Assembly (NCBI RefSeq): GCF_000143415.4
Contig: NW_003314351.1
Span: 121,490-185,489 of the forward strand
Reading direction: 5' to 3'
DNA length: 64,000 bases
Source: Selaginella moellendorffii
Taxonomy: Eukaryota > Streptophyta > Lycopodiopsida > Selaginellales > Selaginellaceae
The position numbers and the translations under genes are program-made. Shown here in pieces: positions 34,547-45,528 of the stretch. The first letter of the stretch is position 1. Each line of letters begins with the position of its first letter. Under the pieces are notes generated by a model. That model searched no databases, was not told where the DNA came from, and saw only the letters and a program-made list of their open reading frames with translations.

Positions 34547-34660
34547 GTGACATTTTGTGGAACGTAAGCTTAAAGGCTTCTGGAATTGTCTAACCAATTC
34601 ACGGTGACATTTTGTGGAACGTAAGCTTAAAGGCTTCTGGAATTGTCTAACCAATTCACG
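34547..34660 (+). repeat. Perfect 57-bp tandem duplication
   Basis: Two identical adjacent 57-bp units begin GTGACATTTTGTGGAACG and end CCAATTCACG, followed by a 7-bp start of a third (GTGACAT). The homologous place in the 40-kb copy (about 40100-40165) has one unit only, so this expansion is recent and specific to the pseudogene copy. Confidence 0.97.
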
Positions 34661-35557
34661 GTGACATAATTGCAGCTGACGAATCTTTTCTTCACACAGA
34701 CATCCTTCTTGTCGCTGACACACAAGTTCTTGTTTTTGGTTCATTTTTTTGCGTTGCTTTTTTCTTTTAGAAACCGTGCTGCTATTCGTTTCTAACTTGG
34801 TTTGTCTATTGCTGTTTACCGGACAGATGTTGGGGAAAAACAGTTTCTTTTCGACAACCAATTGTCAAAAGGATTCGTGATTCTTTTTCTTATTTTAAAG
34901 GCACAAGGTGAAAAATTGTCATTTGGCCACTGGACTGGAGCCATCGTCTGTCTGGAGGGAGCTTTATGGTATCTATATTTTTACAGAACTTTAGCCTTTT
35001 TTCTCCAGGCTTGAAGTTTCCATACAAACTTGGGAAATCCATCTTGAGTTTTGCACGCCACCACCGGACTGGTCCCTGCTTTTTAGTCAGCTTCGTAAAG
35101 TCTTGTAAAAAAGCAACTCAGTAAAAAATGTTCTTTCTTTTGTTGTCCGGTGACTTGTAAAGTCTTGGAAAAAAAAAGGAGTTTCATGCGTTTTTTCTTC
35201 GACCTATCTTCCTCGAACGAACGAACGTTTCTTGCTCAGATCCTCTTGAAAATTGTCAAAGGGGCGGTTCCAAACAGCAGAAAAAATCCATCGCCATTGT
35301 CAGTTCGTCCAGGTTTTGAAAGCTTTCCCACTTCGAGCAGGACCAGCGAGCTCTGAGGTTTGGCTTGGCTCTCTCTTTCCTGTGACGTTGGTTTCTTGCT
35401 TCACCGAGAGCTACAAAACAAAGACTAGAGGAAACTCGTCACATCGTGAAATAACGGTTGAAGTAATTTGACTTGCTGCTGCCTTCGTGGGGTCTAACTT
35501 TAAGAAAGAAATAAATCAATGCTGCCCTTGATCTTACTAGATTGAGTAACTCTCCTC

Positions 35558-35629
35558 AGCCTCGCGCCGAACAGATAAGGCGCTGGTCTACGGAACCAGA
35601 GATTCTGGGTTCAATCCCCAGTGAGGTCG
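35558..35629 (+). tRNA. tRNA-Arg(ACG)-like gene with imperfect acceptor stem
   Basis: The D arm (GCC..AACAGATAAGGC), anticodon arm (CTGGT-CTACGGA-ACCAG, anticodon ACG) and T arm (CTGGG-TTCAATC-CCCAG) are well formed and match plant tRNA-Arg(ACG). The 3' acceptor strand is TGAGGTC with discriminator G. The 5' strand pairs poorly: only the central CCTC pairs well, position 1 does not pair, and one base seems missing between the acceptor and D stems. A T6 Pol III terminator follows 13 nt downstream. It may be functional but weak, or an early pseudogene. Confidence 0.75.
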
Positions 35630-35642
35630 CCTTGATTGTCAA

Positions 35643-35648
35643 TTTTTT
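35643..35648 (+). terminator. Pol III T-run terminator of the tRNA-like gene
   Basis: Six T residues lie 13 nt after the discriminator base, a normal spacing for termination of a Pol III transcript. Confidence 0.7.
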
Positions 35649-35934
35649 CCCCATGCTCAAAACCACCTAAAACACAGTCGACAAAGACGAAGCTGTACCC
35701 GCCCTTGAAGGGGAGGTGACCAGGTATCTCTCATATCAGTACAGCATACTTAAATCCTCCAATGTTATATTTCTTGAAGGGGGGCCGAGACCATGTATAA
35801 GCGAACCTGGTTTCTGAAGCTCACGGTTTCGCAATTCTGGAATCTCTAAAATAAACTGCACTACAAAGAATGAGAGATATGTTAAACAGTGGTTTTATGC
35901 CTTTTATTCGAAGTGATTAACTTGCTTATGATTT

Positions 35935-36225
35935 TTAGCAAGCAGCACAGGTGACATTAACACCAGAGCATTTGTTAGCAAGGCTTCCAGCAAGAGATCT
36001 ATACTGGCAAGGAACACATTTGCAAATGGCTTGACTTGTACTTGACTTTGCCAAAGCACAACATGTAGCTGAAGGTGTACCAATGAAACCGCTGGAACAA
36101 TCATTAATTAGCTTGTTACAAAAATCAGGAGGAGGTGGAGTTCTTGCTTTGCTAACAAACAGAAAACAAAAGAGAACAACAAAAAACATTATATGCTTCA
36201 TAGTTACTAATTTGTTTCTCATCAA
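35935..36225 (-). CDS. Lipid-transfer-protein-like secreted 8-Cys-motif protein
   Basis: An intact 96-codon ORF. The N-terminus has three candidate Met codons (1, 2 and 9); from any of them a hydrophobic signal peptide (IMFFVVLFCFLFVS) follows. The mature protein has the order C, C, CC, C-x-C, C, C seen in the plant eight-cysteine motif of non-specific LTPs (DFC, NDC, TCC, CKC, NKC, VTC), plus two extra Cys (PC and the last residue). Such proteins are secreted, disulfide-stabilised and bind lipids. It stands alone at the edge of a 3-kb AT-rich region, downstream of the tRNA-like gene and on the other strand. Single exon; no obvious lesions. Exact LTP subtype is not clear because of the extra cysteines and short loops. 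Confidence 0.7.
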   Translation of the reverse strand: MMRNKLVTMKHIMFFVVLFCFLFVSKARTPPPPDFCNKLINDCSSGFIGTPSATCCALAKSSTSQAICKCVPCQYRSLAGSLANKCSGVNVTCAAC

Positions 36226-36409
36226 AATAAAAGTTTCATTAAATACTACCCAAATTCAACAATAATATAGGTTTAACAATAACTAAGACTTTATGAACCA
36301 TCTAGAATCTTTAAAAATTTAAATGCAATTATCATAAATGTTTTAATTTGTTAGGTGAAGTTATAGGTGGGCTTCTAATTTAATAATTGACCTCCTAAGA
36401 AAAAGGATC

Positions 36410-36600
36410 CATGCATGCTTAAGTAAACTTGTAGGGGACAGTGAATATACTTAGAATATTTGATATTCTAGGATATTCAACCATCTAATGGTTGTTATTT
36501 ATTTAGATTAATCTTGCATTTATAATTTATAAACTTTCCTAACTACTTTTTAGTATAATATTTTTTATTCTAATGGTTGATGTGCACATCAACCATTAAA
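36410..36600 (+). repeat. Dispersed AT-rich repeat, copy 1, ending in a 28-bp palindrome
   Basis: It shares, in inverted orientation, a collinear run of motifs with 50190-50450: TGTAGGG, then GTGAATATAC, then GATATTCTAG/TTAG, then CTAATGGTTGTTATT, then TTTAGATTAATCTTG, then TATAATTTATAAAC, then AGTATA(A)TATTTTTTATTC. At 36571-36598 lies a perfect palindrome (TAATGGTTGATGTG and its reverse complement). It is probably a small non-autonomous DNA transposon family. Confidence 0.75.
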
Positions 36601-38955
36601 ATAAAAATATTAATTTTATGGTTGTAAATTATAAAGATGTGTATAATTATAAACTTCCATTTAAACAATTCGATTAATAAATAAAGATGATACAACAAAC
36701 TAACTGTTACTTCATGCAACATGAAATAAATTATTATTAAATTAATAAAAATGATATATTTTAATTTAATATTAGTGGAGGAAATCCAAAATAAATAAGA
36801 TAGTGTTATAACTGAGTTTAAAACTAATTGAGGATGTGTGCTAAAAAGCAATATTGAAATTATTTATAATCATTGTAAACAGCAAGTGGGGAGGACCTTA
36901 AAAAAAATGACATTAAGCCTTTAGAGAATCCACAATTGCAAAGAGTTTTTTATTATAAATATCATAATTAATCTTTGTATATATGTACTTTTGAGAGTGA
37001 AAAATAACATAAGGATTCCAAATGTATAGTAAGGATAATGGTCGGAAGTATGACCATAAAACATTAGTTTATATCAATGTTCAAATTGGGCTTAAGCCTA
37101 AATTCCATGCTACTTTAATTAGTGTGGTAGCCACTTCCACGTTATGCTAAAATTGTATTAGACACTATCTGACACTATTTTAAATAAAAAAACTAGATAC
37201 GGGAAGTTAATGTATGTAAGGGATTAGGTGAAAATCCTATCATCAAAAATAATGGTGAAAATATACTCTAGAAAGTACCAAAAGATGGCAAATATATAAC
37301 ATTATTGATTTTATCATCAATTTGTATTATTATGATACAAGTTGATTGAGCATTTTATTTTATTTTAAAAAAATTATCTCCAATTCCATCCAATTAAGGA
37401 AAATTGGCTTAATATTAGTAAAATCATCTCAATGTTAGAAAGTCATTCTATCCTTAATAAAAAATCTCATAACTTTATAAATGATGTTGAATTAATGGTC
37501 TATATTGCAAAATATTAAAATTAAACTTTGATATAACTATTATTTCTTAACTTAAATAAAATAAAACATAATTTATCATCTCTCTATATTTATCGAGGAG
37601 AATATTCACCATGACTTGCTAATCTGAAAACCTTCTACCTATGGGGTTTGAACTCAAGATATGGATAGTTAACATTGATTTTTTTATCACATTTGATCTC
37701 TAGATTAACTTAGAGTTGAACTAGATTAATTTCTAAAGCTCCTATAAAAGTAGGTTTTTTTAAGGATTTTGTAATCAAAGTGCTCAACACAAAACTATGC
37801 TAATGTGGTGGACAGTCAATAAATCTATTTCAAATTCATCATAGAGTTGGTAGAAGTAACAATATTTAAGATTGCATCTCCTTCAATGTTATTTCCATCA
37901 TAAAGATATTCATTATTTTTAGTTTTCCTTGGTTTGATGTGGTTTAGAAGTGGTGTGATATTGATTGGATAATTCTCTCTTTTTCCAATTCCTTTTTTTT
38001 GTTATTCCAATCTAAATTTCTCATATTTCTTTATATGAGTTCTAAGATGTTAACCATTAAAATCTTAGTTTACAATTTTCATTCATTCAATGTTAATTTC
38101 ATTTATTAAAACTTAATCCACTCTCCCTCCAAATATATTTACTTTGAGGATGTTTTCAAATAGAAAAAGAGTTAGCATCTTGCCATTATATTGACATTAT
38201 GATTATTCCTTTGATCTTGTGAAAGGGAAATCATTATATCTTTCACTAAAGCATTACATAGACATATTGAAAAAATAATTTTTTAAAAGGTTTTAATTGA
38301 GAATTTTTAATCTTTAATTGGTACACATATCTTCTTTGTATCCAAAAAGGATAGGCTTTTTCATTTGATAGTTAACTATTACAACCTAAACAAAGTCACC
38401 ATTCCTAATTAATACCCACTTATATTAATCTTTGAGATATTAAAGCCTAAAATCTAATTTTTTACTAAGATAATTTATGGTGGTTATACTTCACTCATAT
38501 TGAGGAGGGTGATGGAATGGAAAAGAATTTTTATATTTATTATTATTATTTTGAGTACATGGAGATATTTTTTGGTCTAACACCCCTATTATATATAGTG
38601 AATGATGTTTAAAGTAATTTTTTGATTTATTTTTTATCATTTATTTTGATAACATTTTTATCTTCTTTAAAACTCAAGAAAAGCACAACCATTATGTTCA
38701 CTTTATTCTCCAAACACTTCCAACACCATGAATTTTTTGTAAAATTGGAAAAATAAAATTTTAAAGTATATTGTTTCCTTTAATGACATCCCTTTTTTTC
38801 ATGGGATAAATATAAGATTGTAGGTTTAATAAGTTTTGAGTCACAATGTTTATTGATCAATAAAAACTTTTGCCATTTTTTAAAAATATCTTTTGTTAAT
38901 TGCTAGTAAATTGTTAGTGATTTTCTTTTACTTTAACCTTTTATATTTGCTTCTA
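36601..38955. other. AT-rich region, no gene seen
   Basis: About 2.3 kb of very AT-rich DNA with frequent stops in all frames. Probably old transposon sequence; no conserved motif could be read. Its sharp right edge coincides with the start of the duplicated membrane-protein locus. Confidence 0.5.
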
Positions 38956-38989
38956 AAAGCCCCAGTCAAGTGTGCAAGTCGCGTCCTAT

Positions 38990-41230
38990 CAAAGTTGGGG
39001 TTTTAGCAGTAGAAAGAAGACCTAAGGTCATGGCGCTTGAAGGATGGAGGTTTAGAGCAGCGAACTTCTTCTTCCTCATCATCGTCTTTGGCTTGCAGCT
39101 CTTCAAGTAAGCATTGTCAAAAGATAAGCCAAGTTTCGTGCGAGATTTTGCTTCCATTCTTGCTGCCCAAAATTTTGTTTTTCGTTTACCATGACCGTGA
39201 GTGAGAGATCTAGTGAATTTTCGCTCTCCTTGTTTGGCAGTTGCCGAGATTTAATCTGTATGACTGTTGGTCTTCTGCTGGATGTTTTCTAACCTCGCCT
39301 TTGTAGAATCGTCAGCTGTTTAGAGATTTTGTCCGGATCATAACTTTGCAGTGTGTGTTCTCCGTTTATATTGTGCGTTGTTAAGCACTAGAAATCTCTG
39401 CCATGTCTGGCTGATAGATGCGTTTAGATTTTCCTCGTTTTCCCTATAGTTTTCGCTAAAACTGTTGCAACGTTTTCAGTGTTCCATGCTCCAAAGGCTC
39501 ATGCTCCAGCCCCATGGAAGTGGTAGCGGATTTTCTTTACTCCAAGAAGCTCGCCAGCGACATAGCCGTGAAAGCTCTCCTCTATCCAAGCGCGTTCCTC
39601 GCCAAGGCCGAAGTTGTCCTGGGAGATTCTAACGATGGCTTCTCACTCCCGGACTGGAAAAATCTTCTCCGGGACTTCAAACGCAAACCAAAACAGAGCA
39701 GCGATCCTCTGGGGCTCGTCTTCGTCGCTGGCTGTTTTTCTTGCCTTCTCGGAGCATTCCTCAGTGCTTTCGGGATCACTTTCTTGAGCCCCGCAGGTAC
39801 GCTCGTAGTTCTCTGGTATGTTTACACGGCAGGAAAGACGGACCCGAGCATTCATCTTCTACCAATGTTTTCGCTCGCCGTTCTGTGCTCCATCGCTGCC
39901 TTTAACTTGGACATTGCTTTCAAAGCTAAAGTCTCTTCCGGTGAGAAACTGGAAGCAAAGCAGGACTAGCTGGAAAAAGCACCAAAGAAAAGTAAGATTA
40001 TTTTTTTTGCACTGGGAACTCGTTCTTTGTTCTTGTGGAAAGTCCGGGTTTCAGCTTTTTAGTTCTGAATGCTCAGAGTGATTCCATCACTCATATGCGG
40101 AGAGCGACATCTCTGGAAGATAAGTTTAAAAGCTTTTGGAATTGTCTAACCAATTCCCGGTGACTCAATTGCAGCTGACGAATCTTTTCTTCGCACAGAC
40201 ATCGACCTTGTCGCTGACACAACAGAGGTCTTGTTTTTGTTTTGTTTTTTACTTTCTTCTCTCGTTTCAGCGAATCCCTGTTCTTAACTCGATTTGTCTA
40301 TTGCTGTTTACTGGACAGAAGTGGAACAGATACTGTGAAGTTATCTTACTCGTTTTTCCGGCAATCTGGTGGATGGATGGACGTTTAGCTTGTCTTCGTT
40401 TGTCTCGGCACGCTGATTTTGACCGGTAATAGTTTCTCATATCTCTCATTGTTACAAGTTTTGCTTATTCTTTTCTGGCCTCTGGAGCCTGGAACTTTGC
40501 ATCTCGCAGGACTTGTGTTTTCTCAAGGCGGAAAGAAGGCCGGAGAGATAGCACTGACACGAGAAGTGAAGCTTTTCTATTATGGCCTTTAAGAGGAAAC
40601 AAGTTTATCATTTTATCACTGGAGTTCATCGTGGTGGCCATGCTACTGCCTTCTAAAGTTTCGAACGGTATGTCTGGAAATCCCTGGGCTTAAAAAGATG
40701 ATTTTTCGTCTTTGGGAACGTCATTGTTGCAGCATTATGTCAGGATCAATGTTTCCGTAGTGTGAAACTCGTGGCGATTGGAAGAAACTTGAGTTTTGTT
40801 CGCCACCACCGACTTTCTGACTCATTGCTCAGAAAAGGTAGTGTTTTTTTTTCTCTGCCTGCTCGCACCTCAAGTTTGTCTCTTGCTTTTAACTCCCAGA
40901 TCGAGTTGTGAAGCGTCAAAGAGGCGGTTCCAAACAAGCTATCGCCATTGTCGGTTCGTTCATGTCTCTTTTGTTTGTTCGTCTTGTGTTTTTAAAGCTT
41001 TCCCACTTCGAGCAGGACCAGCGGGAAAGGTTTTCGCTCTCGTCTTCTCCAAGTTCTGCCACAGTGTGTGTTGTTCACTGTGGATCAAAGTTCCGTGCCG
41101 ACAAAAGCTATTCTCCCGCTAGTTTGATCCATCACTGGGCTTTGAGCTACAAAACAAAAGAGGAGGATAGGATTTCGATCGAGAGAAACTCGTTGCTGTT
41201 GCCACATCGCGAAAGAATCCACGAAAGGGA
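38990..41230 (+). repeat. Segmental duplication of the membrane-protein locus, intact copy
   Basis: This is the counterpart of 33480-35480 (see that entry for matched blocks). It contains an intact gene at 39030-39969, and then about 1.2 kb of shared downstream sequence. Confidence 0.85.
39030..39969 (+). CDS. Small multi-pass membrane protein, plant family of unknown function
   Basis: Two exons are inferred: 39030-39106 (MALEGWRF then a hydrophobic FFFLIIVFGLQLF) and 39480-39969. The phase-2 intron has GTAAGC and TTTTCAG ends, giving 188 aa. The junction reads FNVPCSKGSCSSPMEVV. After a region with ASDIAVKALLYPSAF come three hydrophobic segments (VFVAGCFSCLLGAFLSAFG, TLVVLWYVYTAG, FSLAVLCSIAAFNL) and a charged tail. 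The arrangement (signal or anchor, CS-x-C/P stretch, ASDI-x-x-KALLYP, then membrane helices) resembles uncharacterised plant proteins annotated as B-cell-receptor-associated-like; I hold that loosely. If exon 1 is wrong, translation would begin at Met38 (39514). A dead paralogue lies at 33508. Confidence 0.65.
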
Positions 41231-42681
41231 TTTGACTTGCGCTAGTGAAAGGCTGCCGCCTCCTCGCTCGCTCGCAGTGGGGTCCAAGCTTTTTAAGAGA
41301 GAAAACTATTTCTCGATTAAACAAAACCATTGTTTAATTCCGTACTGGTATCTTTAGGGGGTACGGCAGAATGTGCCCGTTACGTGGGACCAAGTTAAAA
41401 AGTTAAAAAATCATCCTCCATGGAAGTGAGACAAGTATACGATTTTTTGCGCCCAGCGCAAAGCTTTAGGGACAGGTCATACATGGGGTCTAATGTTGTG
41501 TTTGTCCGATTCACTAGCCCTAGAATTATTTAATCTTTTAAGTTTGTGACACGCGGCGTTGTGTCAGCCCCCCGGCATTCTACGCCGGAATGGCCAGTAT
41601 AAACCACCGCTTCTTGGATGCGGGAATAGCCACCAAATCAACGTCTCGGATGTTTTCGCCCAATGTTTCACCGCTAGATTTACCACCGTAACTGGTGCGG
41701 GTTCTTACAGAGTGGTAAGAAATGAATTATTGCGGCAAATCTAGCGGGATTTTAGTTTGTGGCGTACGTAAAATAGCCAGCTTGTGGTAATTATGTGGCC
41801 CGAGGAGAATTTTCAAAATTTACCAGTGGGGGAAGGGGGCACATTAACGGTAAAAATTTGAGATTCTTGAAATCCACCTCCTGTCAAATCACGCGGTATT
41901 TACCGTCTAGTCACCGGCCGGCCGGCGTCCGTCCCTTTTTACCCTTGCTCTGCGTAAGGGGTAAAAGTAAAATCTCCCCCCTCTTCCTGGGACCCCGTCC
42001 CTTTTGCTCGAGGTGTTCTTCGCGTTTTGTTTGTAGGTTTCGCGAAGCAAGGAATCCCCCTGCATTGCTCCGGAGCTCTGCGGCTTCTAGGGATTCGCTA
42101 CTCGCGGTACCGAGGCGCTAGAATCGATCGGGCCGTGGCGCTGTGCAAGCGCGAGCCGCCGCCGCCTCATTCTTCCAGCGCGAGCGCCAGGTATGAAGAA
42201 ATCTCTGGTCGATGCCAGCGATGTGAGGGGTCGGTGTCCGTGTTTCCTGGTCAGAAAATGCCCTGCTTGATCCGGTCTATCGCCGAAATTTCGATGCGCC
42301 CGTGAGATTGACGAGGGTTTCCAAACGCCGTTGTAGCTTGTCTGTCAGTGTACTGTTCTTCCCGTGTCTGTGAGGAAATAATCAGCGCAGCGCTTTGTTT
42401 TTTTCCTTTCTTTTCTTCCTGTTGGTGTGCTCGTGACGTGCGCTTGCCCAGAAGTAGGAGCGAACGATTGTTATGTTTTTCTTTTTTTGCGCGGCATCGC
42501 TAACTCTTGTTCCTTCGTCGCAGCTGGAGTATCTCTATGTAACCACGCGTCTCTATTTCATTTCTAAGGGCTCTACTCGTTCTTCAGGTAAGCGTGAATC
42601 GAATGTAGCTATGCTACGGTCGGGACTGATTTTTTCTTAGTGCTCGCAGGTTAGAGCTGATCATCAGATAGCGTAGCTCAG
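41231..42681. other. Upstream region of the MCTP gene including a leader intron
   Basis: No separate gene is supported. Close to the MCTP start a canonical intron is visible in the 5'UTR: donor CAG|GTAAGC at 42588 and acceptor CTCGCAG at 42649, 62 nt, with the ATG 33 nt later. A pyrimidine-rich, GC-rich stretch (41930-42180) upstream is probably promoter and leader. Confidence 0.55.
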
Positions 42682-45528
42682 ATGGGGAGAAAGCTTTACG
42701 TAGAGATTCTCAGCGCCCACAATTTGATGCCCAAGGATGGACAAGGCTCGGCAAATCCGTACTGCATCATCGACTTCGATGGACAGAGGAGGAAGACGAA
42801 GGTGAAGGTCAAGGACCTCAATCCCGTCTGGAATGAGAAGTTTGAATTCCCGGTCTCGGATCCTATCAACATGGGAATGGACAGCTTGGATATCTGGGTC
42901 CATACGGAGAAGAAGAATGCTAGCTCTGGAAAGGATGGCTTCCTCGGCAAGGTTCGAATCCCAGGTAGCAGCTTCGTGAAGCACGGCGAAGAGGCGATCA
43001 CTCATCATCCGCTGGAGAAGAAGAACTTGTGGTCGACTGTGAAGGGAGAGTTGCGTATCAAGGTCTACTACGTGGACGAGTCTTCCGGGATGTCGATGAA
43101 GGCTCATGTGAAGGACCACGAGAAGGTGAAGGACCATCACCACGAGAAGCTCAAGGATCACGACCACGGAATTATTCTGAAGAAGGAAGAAAAGATCAAG
43201 GACGATCACGGGCAGGGAAAAAAGATGGTTGCTCCGACAACAATGCTGCCGCCTGGGGACTTCGCTCTCAAGGACACATCCCCGGTGCTCGGACATGTCG
43301 GTGAGAAGCACATCTCGCACGACCTGGTGGAGAAGATGCAGTACCTTTACGTCCGCGTGGTGAAGGCCAGAGACCTGGTTGCCAAAGACCTCGGCGGCAG
43401 CAGTGATCCATACGTCAAGGTAAAGGTTGGCGAAGGCTACCCGGCGAAGACAGAGATCCGGAAGAGGAGCGTCAACCCCGTGTGGAACCAAGTCTTTGCA
43501 TTCGGCAAGGACAAAATCCAGGGGCCGACAGTGGAGATCACCGTTTGGGACGCTGACAAAGTGAGCAAGGACGACTTTCTAGGATTCGTGCAGTTCGACC
43601 TGACCGAGATATCCAAGCGTGTGCCGCCGGAGAGTCCTCTCGCGCCTCAGTGGTATAAGCTCGAGCCAGGAAGGAAGGGTGACGTGCACGTGAGGGGCGA
43701 GATAATGCTGGCTGTCTGGTGGGGTACTCAGGCAGATGAAGCGTTCTCTGAGGCTTGGCAATCCGACTCTGGCGGACACTACCACAACAAGGCGAAAGTG
43801 TACATGTCGCCAAAGCTGTGGTATTTACGCGTCAACGTGATCGAAGCTCAGGACCTGATACCGTCGGAGAAGAATCGTCTGCCTGAAGTCAGCGTGAGAG
43901 TCCAACTCGGAGGGACTCAGGTGTACAAGACGAAAGTATCGGCAAACAGAACCAACAGTCCCTTTTGGAATCAGGACATGGTGTTCGTAGCAGCCGAGCC
44001 GTTCGAGGAGCACCTGGTTTTGACCGTCGAGGACAGAGTTGGCGGGAACAAGGAAGAAGTTCTCGGCGTGGTGAAGATACCGCTGAAGGAAGTTGACCGC
44101 CGAATCGATCACAGGCTCGTGAACACCCGCTGGTTCAACCTTGAAAAGAATGGAGAGAAACCGTTTCGCGGACGCCTGCATTTGCGGGTTTGCTTCGATG
44201 GAGGATACCACGTCATGGACGAGTCCACTCACCATATCAGCGACACTCGCCCCACTGCGAAGCAGCTCTGGAAGGCCAGCATGGGCGTCCTGGAGATTGG
44301 AATCCTGAGCGCGAAGAACCTGGTTCCGATGAAAAGCCGAGACGGGAGGAGCACCACCGATGCTTACTGCGTTGCAAAGTACGGCCAGAAATGGGTGAGG
44401 ACGAGAACGTGCATGGACTCCTTCAGTCCTCGTTGGCACGAGCAGTATACTTGGGAAGTCCACGATCCCTGCACAGTCCTGACGATCGGGGTGTTCGACA
44501 ATTGCCACACCAAGGACGAGCCTGGCGAGAAAGTTAGCAGTGGCAGAGATAACCCGATTGGAAAAGTCAGAATCCGCGTGTCCACACTCGAGAGCGACCG
44601 TGTCTACACAAACTCGTATCCACTTCTCGTCCTCCAGAGAAGTGGAGTGAAGAAGACTGGCGAGCTGGAGCTCGCGGTGCGGTTCTCTTGCACCTCCGTC
44701 CTCAACATGATGCACATCTACTTCACGCCACCACTTCCCAAGATGCACTACCTGCATCCGCTTGGAGTGATCGAGCTGGAACAGCTGAGGAACATTGCTA
44801 TCCGGATCGTCTCGTTGAGACTCGCTCGATCGGAGCCTCCTCTTCGCCAGGAGGTGGTGCACTACATGCTGGATACGGACTCCAACATGTGGAGCATGAG
44901 GAGGAGCAAGGTGAACTACTACAGAATGCTTGGAGTTTTATCCGGTGCCATCGCCGTGACCAAGTGGTTCTCCGACATCTGCCAGTGGAAAAATCCGCTG
45001 ACAACCGTACTCGTCCACATACTGTTCCTGATCCTGGTCTGGTACCCGGAGCTGATCCTGCCAACGCTTTTCCTCTACATGTTCCTCATTGGAGCCTGGC
45101 ACTACCGCTTCCGTCCGCGTGCTCCACCTTACATGGATGCCAGGCTCTCTCAGGCCGAGCATGTGGAGCACGACGAGCTCGACGAAGAGTTTGACACTTT
45201 CCCGACGTCCAAGAGTCCTGATATCGTCAAGCACCGCTATGAACGCCTCCGGATGGTAGCTAGCAGGATCCAGTCGGTTCTTGGGGACTTAGCGTCGCAG
45301 GGAGAGCGACTGAACGCGCTCCTCAGCTGGAGAGATCCTCGTGCGACGGCTATCTTCATCACCTTCTGCCTCGTCGCTGCTATTCTGCTGTACGTGATCC
45401 CACTCCGAGTCGTGGCGGTGCTGCTGGGGATTTACGCTCTTCGACATCCTCGATTCCGCAACCGCGTGCCTCCGGTACCTATGAACTTCTTCCGGAGGCT
45501 CCCGTCGTACGCCGATCGCATCCTGTGA
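42682..45528 (+). CDS. MCTP: Multiple C2 domain and transmembrane protein (MCTP)
   Basis: A single-exon ORF of 948 aa, as is common for plant MCTPs. There are four C2 domains, starting near residues 1 (KLYVEILSAHNLMPKDG), 218 (YLYVRVVKARDLVAKD), 377 (YLRVNVIEAQDLIPSE) and 534 (VLEIGILSAKNLVPMK). A long Lys/His-rich linker separates the first two. The C-terminal phosphoribosyltransferase C-terminal (PRT_C) region has two hydrophobic blocks, at about 775-805 and 888-925. C2B keeps the Ca-binding D (SSDPYVKV); C2A has N at that place and C2C lacks most acidic residues, so Ca binding probably differs between them. MCTPs (QUIRKY, FTIP and relatives) tether ER to plasma membrane, notably at plasmodesmata, and help traffic regulators between cells. 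No lesions; several long antisense ORFs in this gene are shadows of its GC-rich codons. Confidence 0.97.
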   Translation: MGRKLYVEILSAHNLMPKDGQGSANPYCIIDFDGQRRKTKVKVKDLNPVWNEKFEFPVSDPINMGMDSLDIWVHTEKKNASSGKDGFLGKVRIPGSSFVKHGEEAITHHPLEKKNLWSTVKGELRIKVYYVDESSGMSMKAHVKDHEKVKDHHHEKLKDHDHGIILKKEEKIKDDHGQGKKMVAPTTMLPPGDFALKDTSPVLGHVGEKHISHDLVEKMQYLYVRVVKARDLVAKDLGGSSDPYVKVKVGEGYPAKTEIRKRSVNPVWNQVFAFGKDKIQGPTVEITVWDADKVSKDDFLGFVQFDLTEISKRVPPESPLAPQWYKLEPGRKGDVHVRGEIMLAVWWGTQADEAFSEAWQSDSGGHYHNKAKVYMSPKLWYLRVNVIEAQDLIPSEKNRLPEVSVRVQLGGTQVYKTKVSANRTNSPFWNQDMVFVAAEPFEEHLVLTVEDRVGGNKEEVLGVVKIPLKEVDRRIDHRLVNTRWFNLEKNGEKPFRGRLHLRVCFDGGYHVMDESTHHISDTRPTAKQLWKASMGVLEIGILSAKNLVPMKSRDGRSTTDAYCVAKYGQKWVRTRTCMDSFSPRWHEQYTWEVHDPCTVLTIGVFDNCHTKDEPGEKVSSGRDNPIGKVRIRVSTLESDRVYTNSYPLLVLQRSGVKKTGELELAVRFSCTSVLNMMHIYFTPPLPKMHYLHPLGVIELEQLRNIAIRIVSLRLARSEPPLRQEVVHYMLDTDSNMWSMRRSKVNYYRMLGVLSGAIAVTKWFSDICQWKNPLTTVLVHILFLILVWYPELILPTLFLYMFLIGAWHYRFRPRAPPYMDARLSQAEHVEHDELDEEFDTFPTSKSPDIVKHRYERLRMVASRIQSVLGDLASQGERLNALLSWRDPRATAIFITFCLVAAILLYVIPLRVVAVLLGIYALRHPRFRNRVPPVPMNFFRRLPSYADRIL

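Larger units (their letters stand above)
33480..35480 (+). repeat. Segmental duplication of the membrane-protein locus, degenerate copy
   Basis: This is a collinear, diverged copy of about 38990-41230. Matching blocks include GAAGACCTAAGG..CATGGCGCT (33493 versus 39017), CTCCAAAGGCTCATG (34128 versus 39489), TCAAACGCAAACCAAAA-like sequence, CAGGTTTCAGCTTTTAGTTCTG (34491 versus 40048), GGAATTGTCTAACCAATTC, GCAGCTGACGAATCTTTTCTTC, and TTTGAAAGC/TTTAAAGC followed by TTTCCCACTTCGAGCAGGACC (35313 versus 40992). The direct repeat distance is about 5.4-5.7 kb. Confidence 0.85.

Noticed and set aside
42664..43491. Long minus-strand ORF opposite the MCTP gene
   Set aside because: It is the reverse frame of GC-rich MCTP codons; its composition (His/Val/Leu-rich) shows no domain.
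43825..44862. 345-codon minus-strand ORF inside MCTP
   Set aside because: It is antisense to the C2C-C2D region and lacks any family motif.
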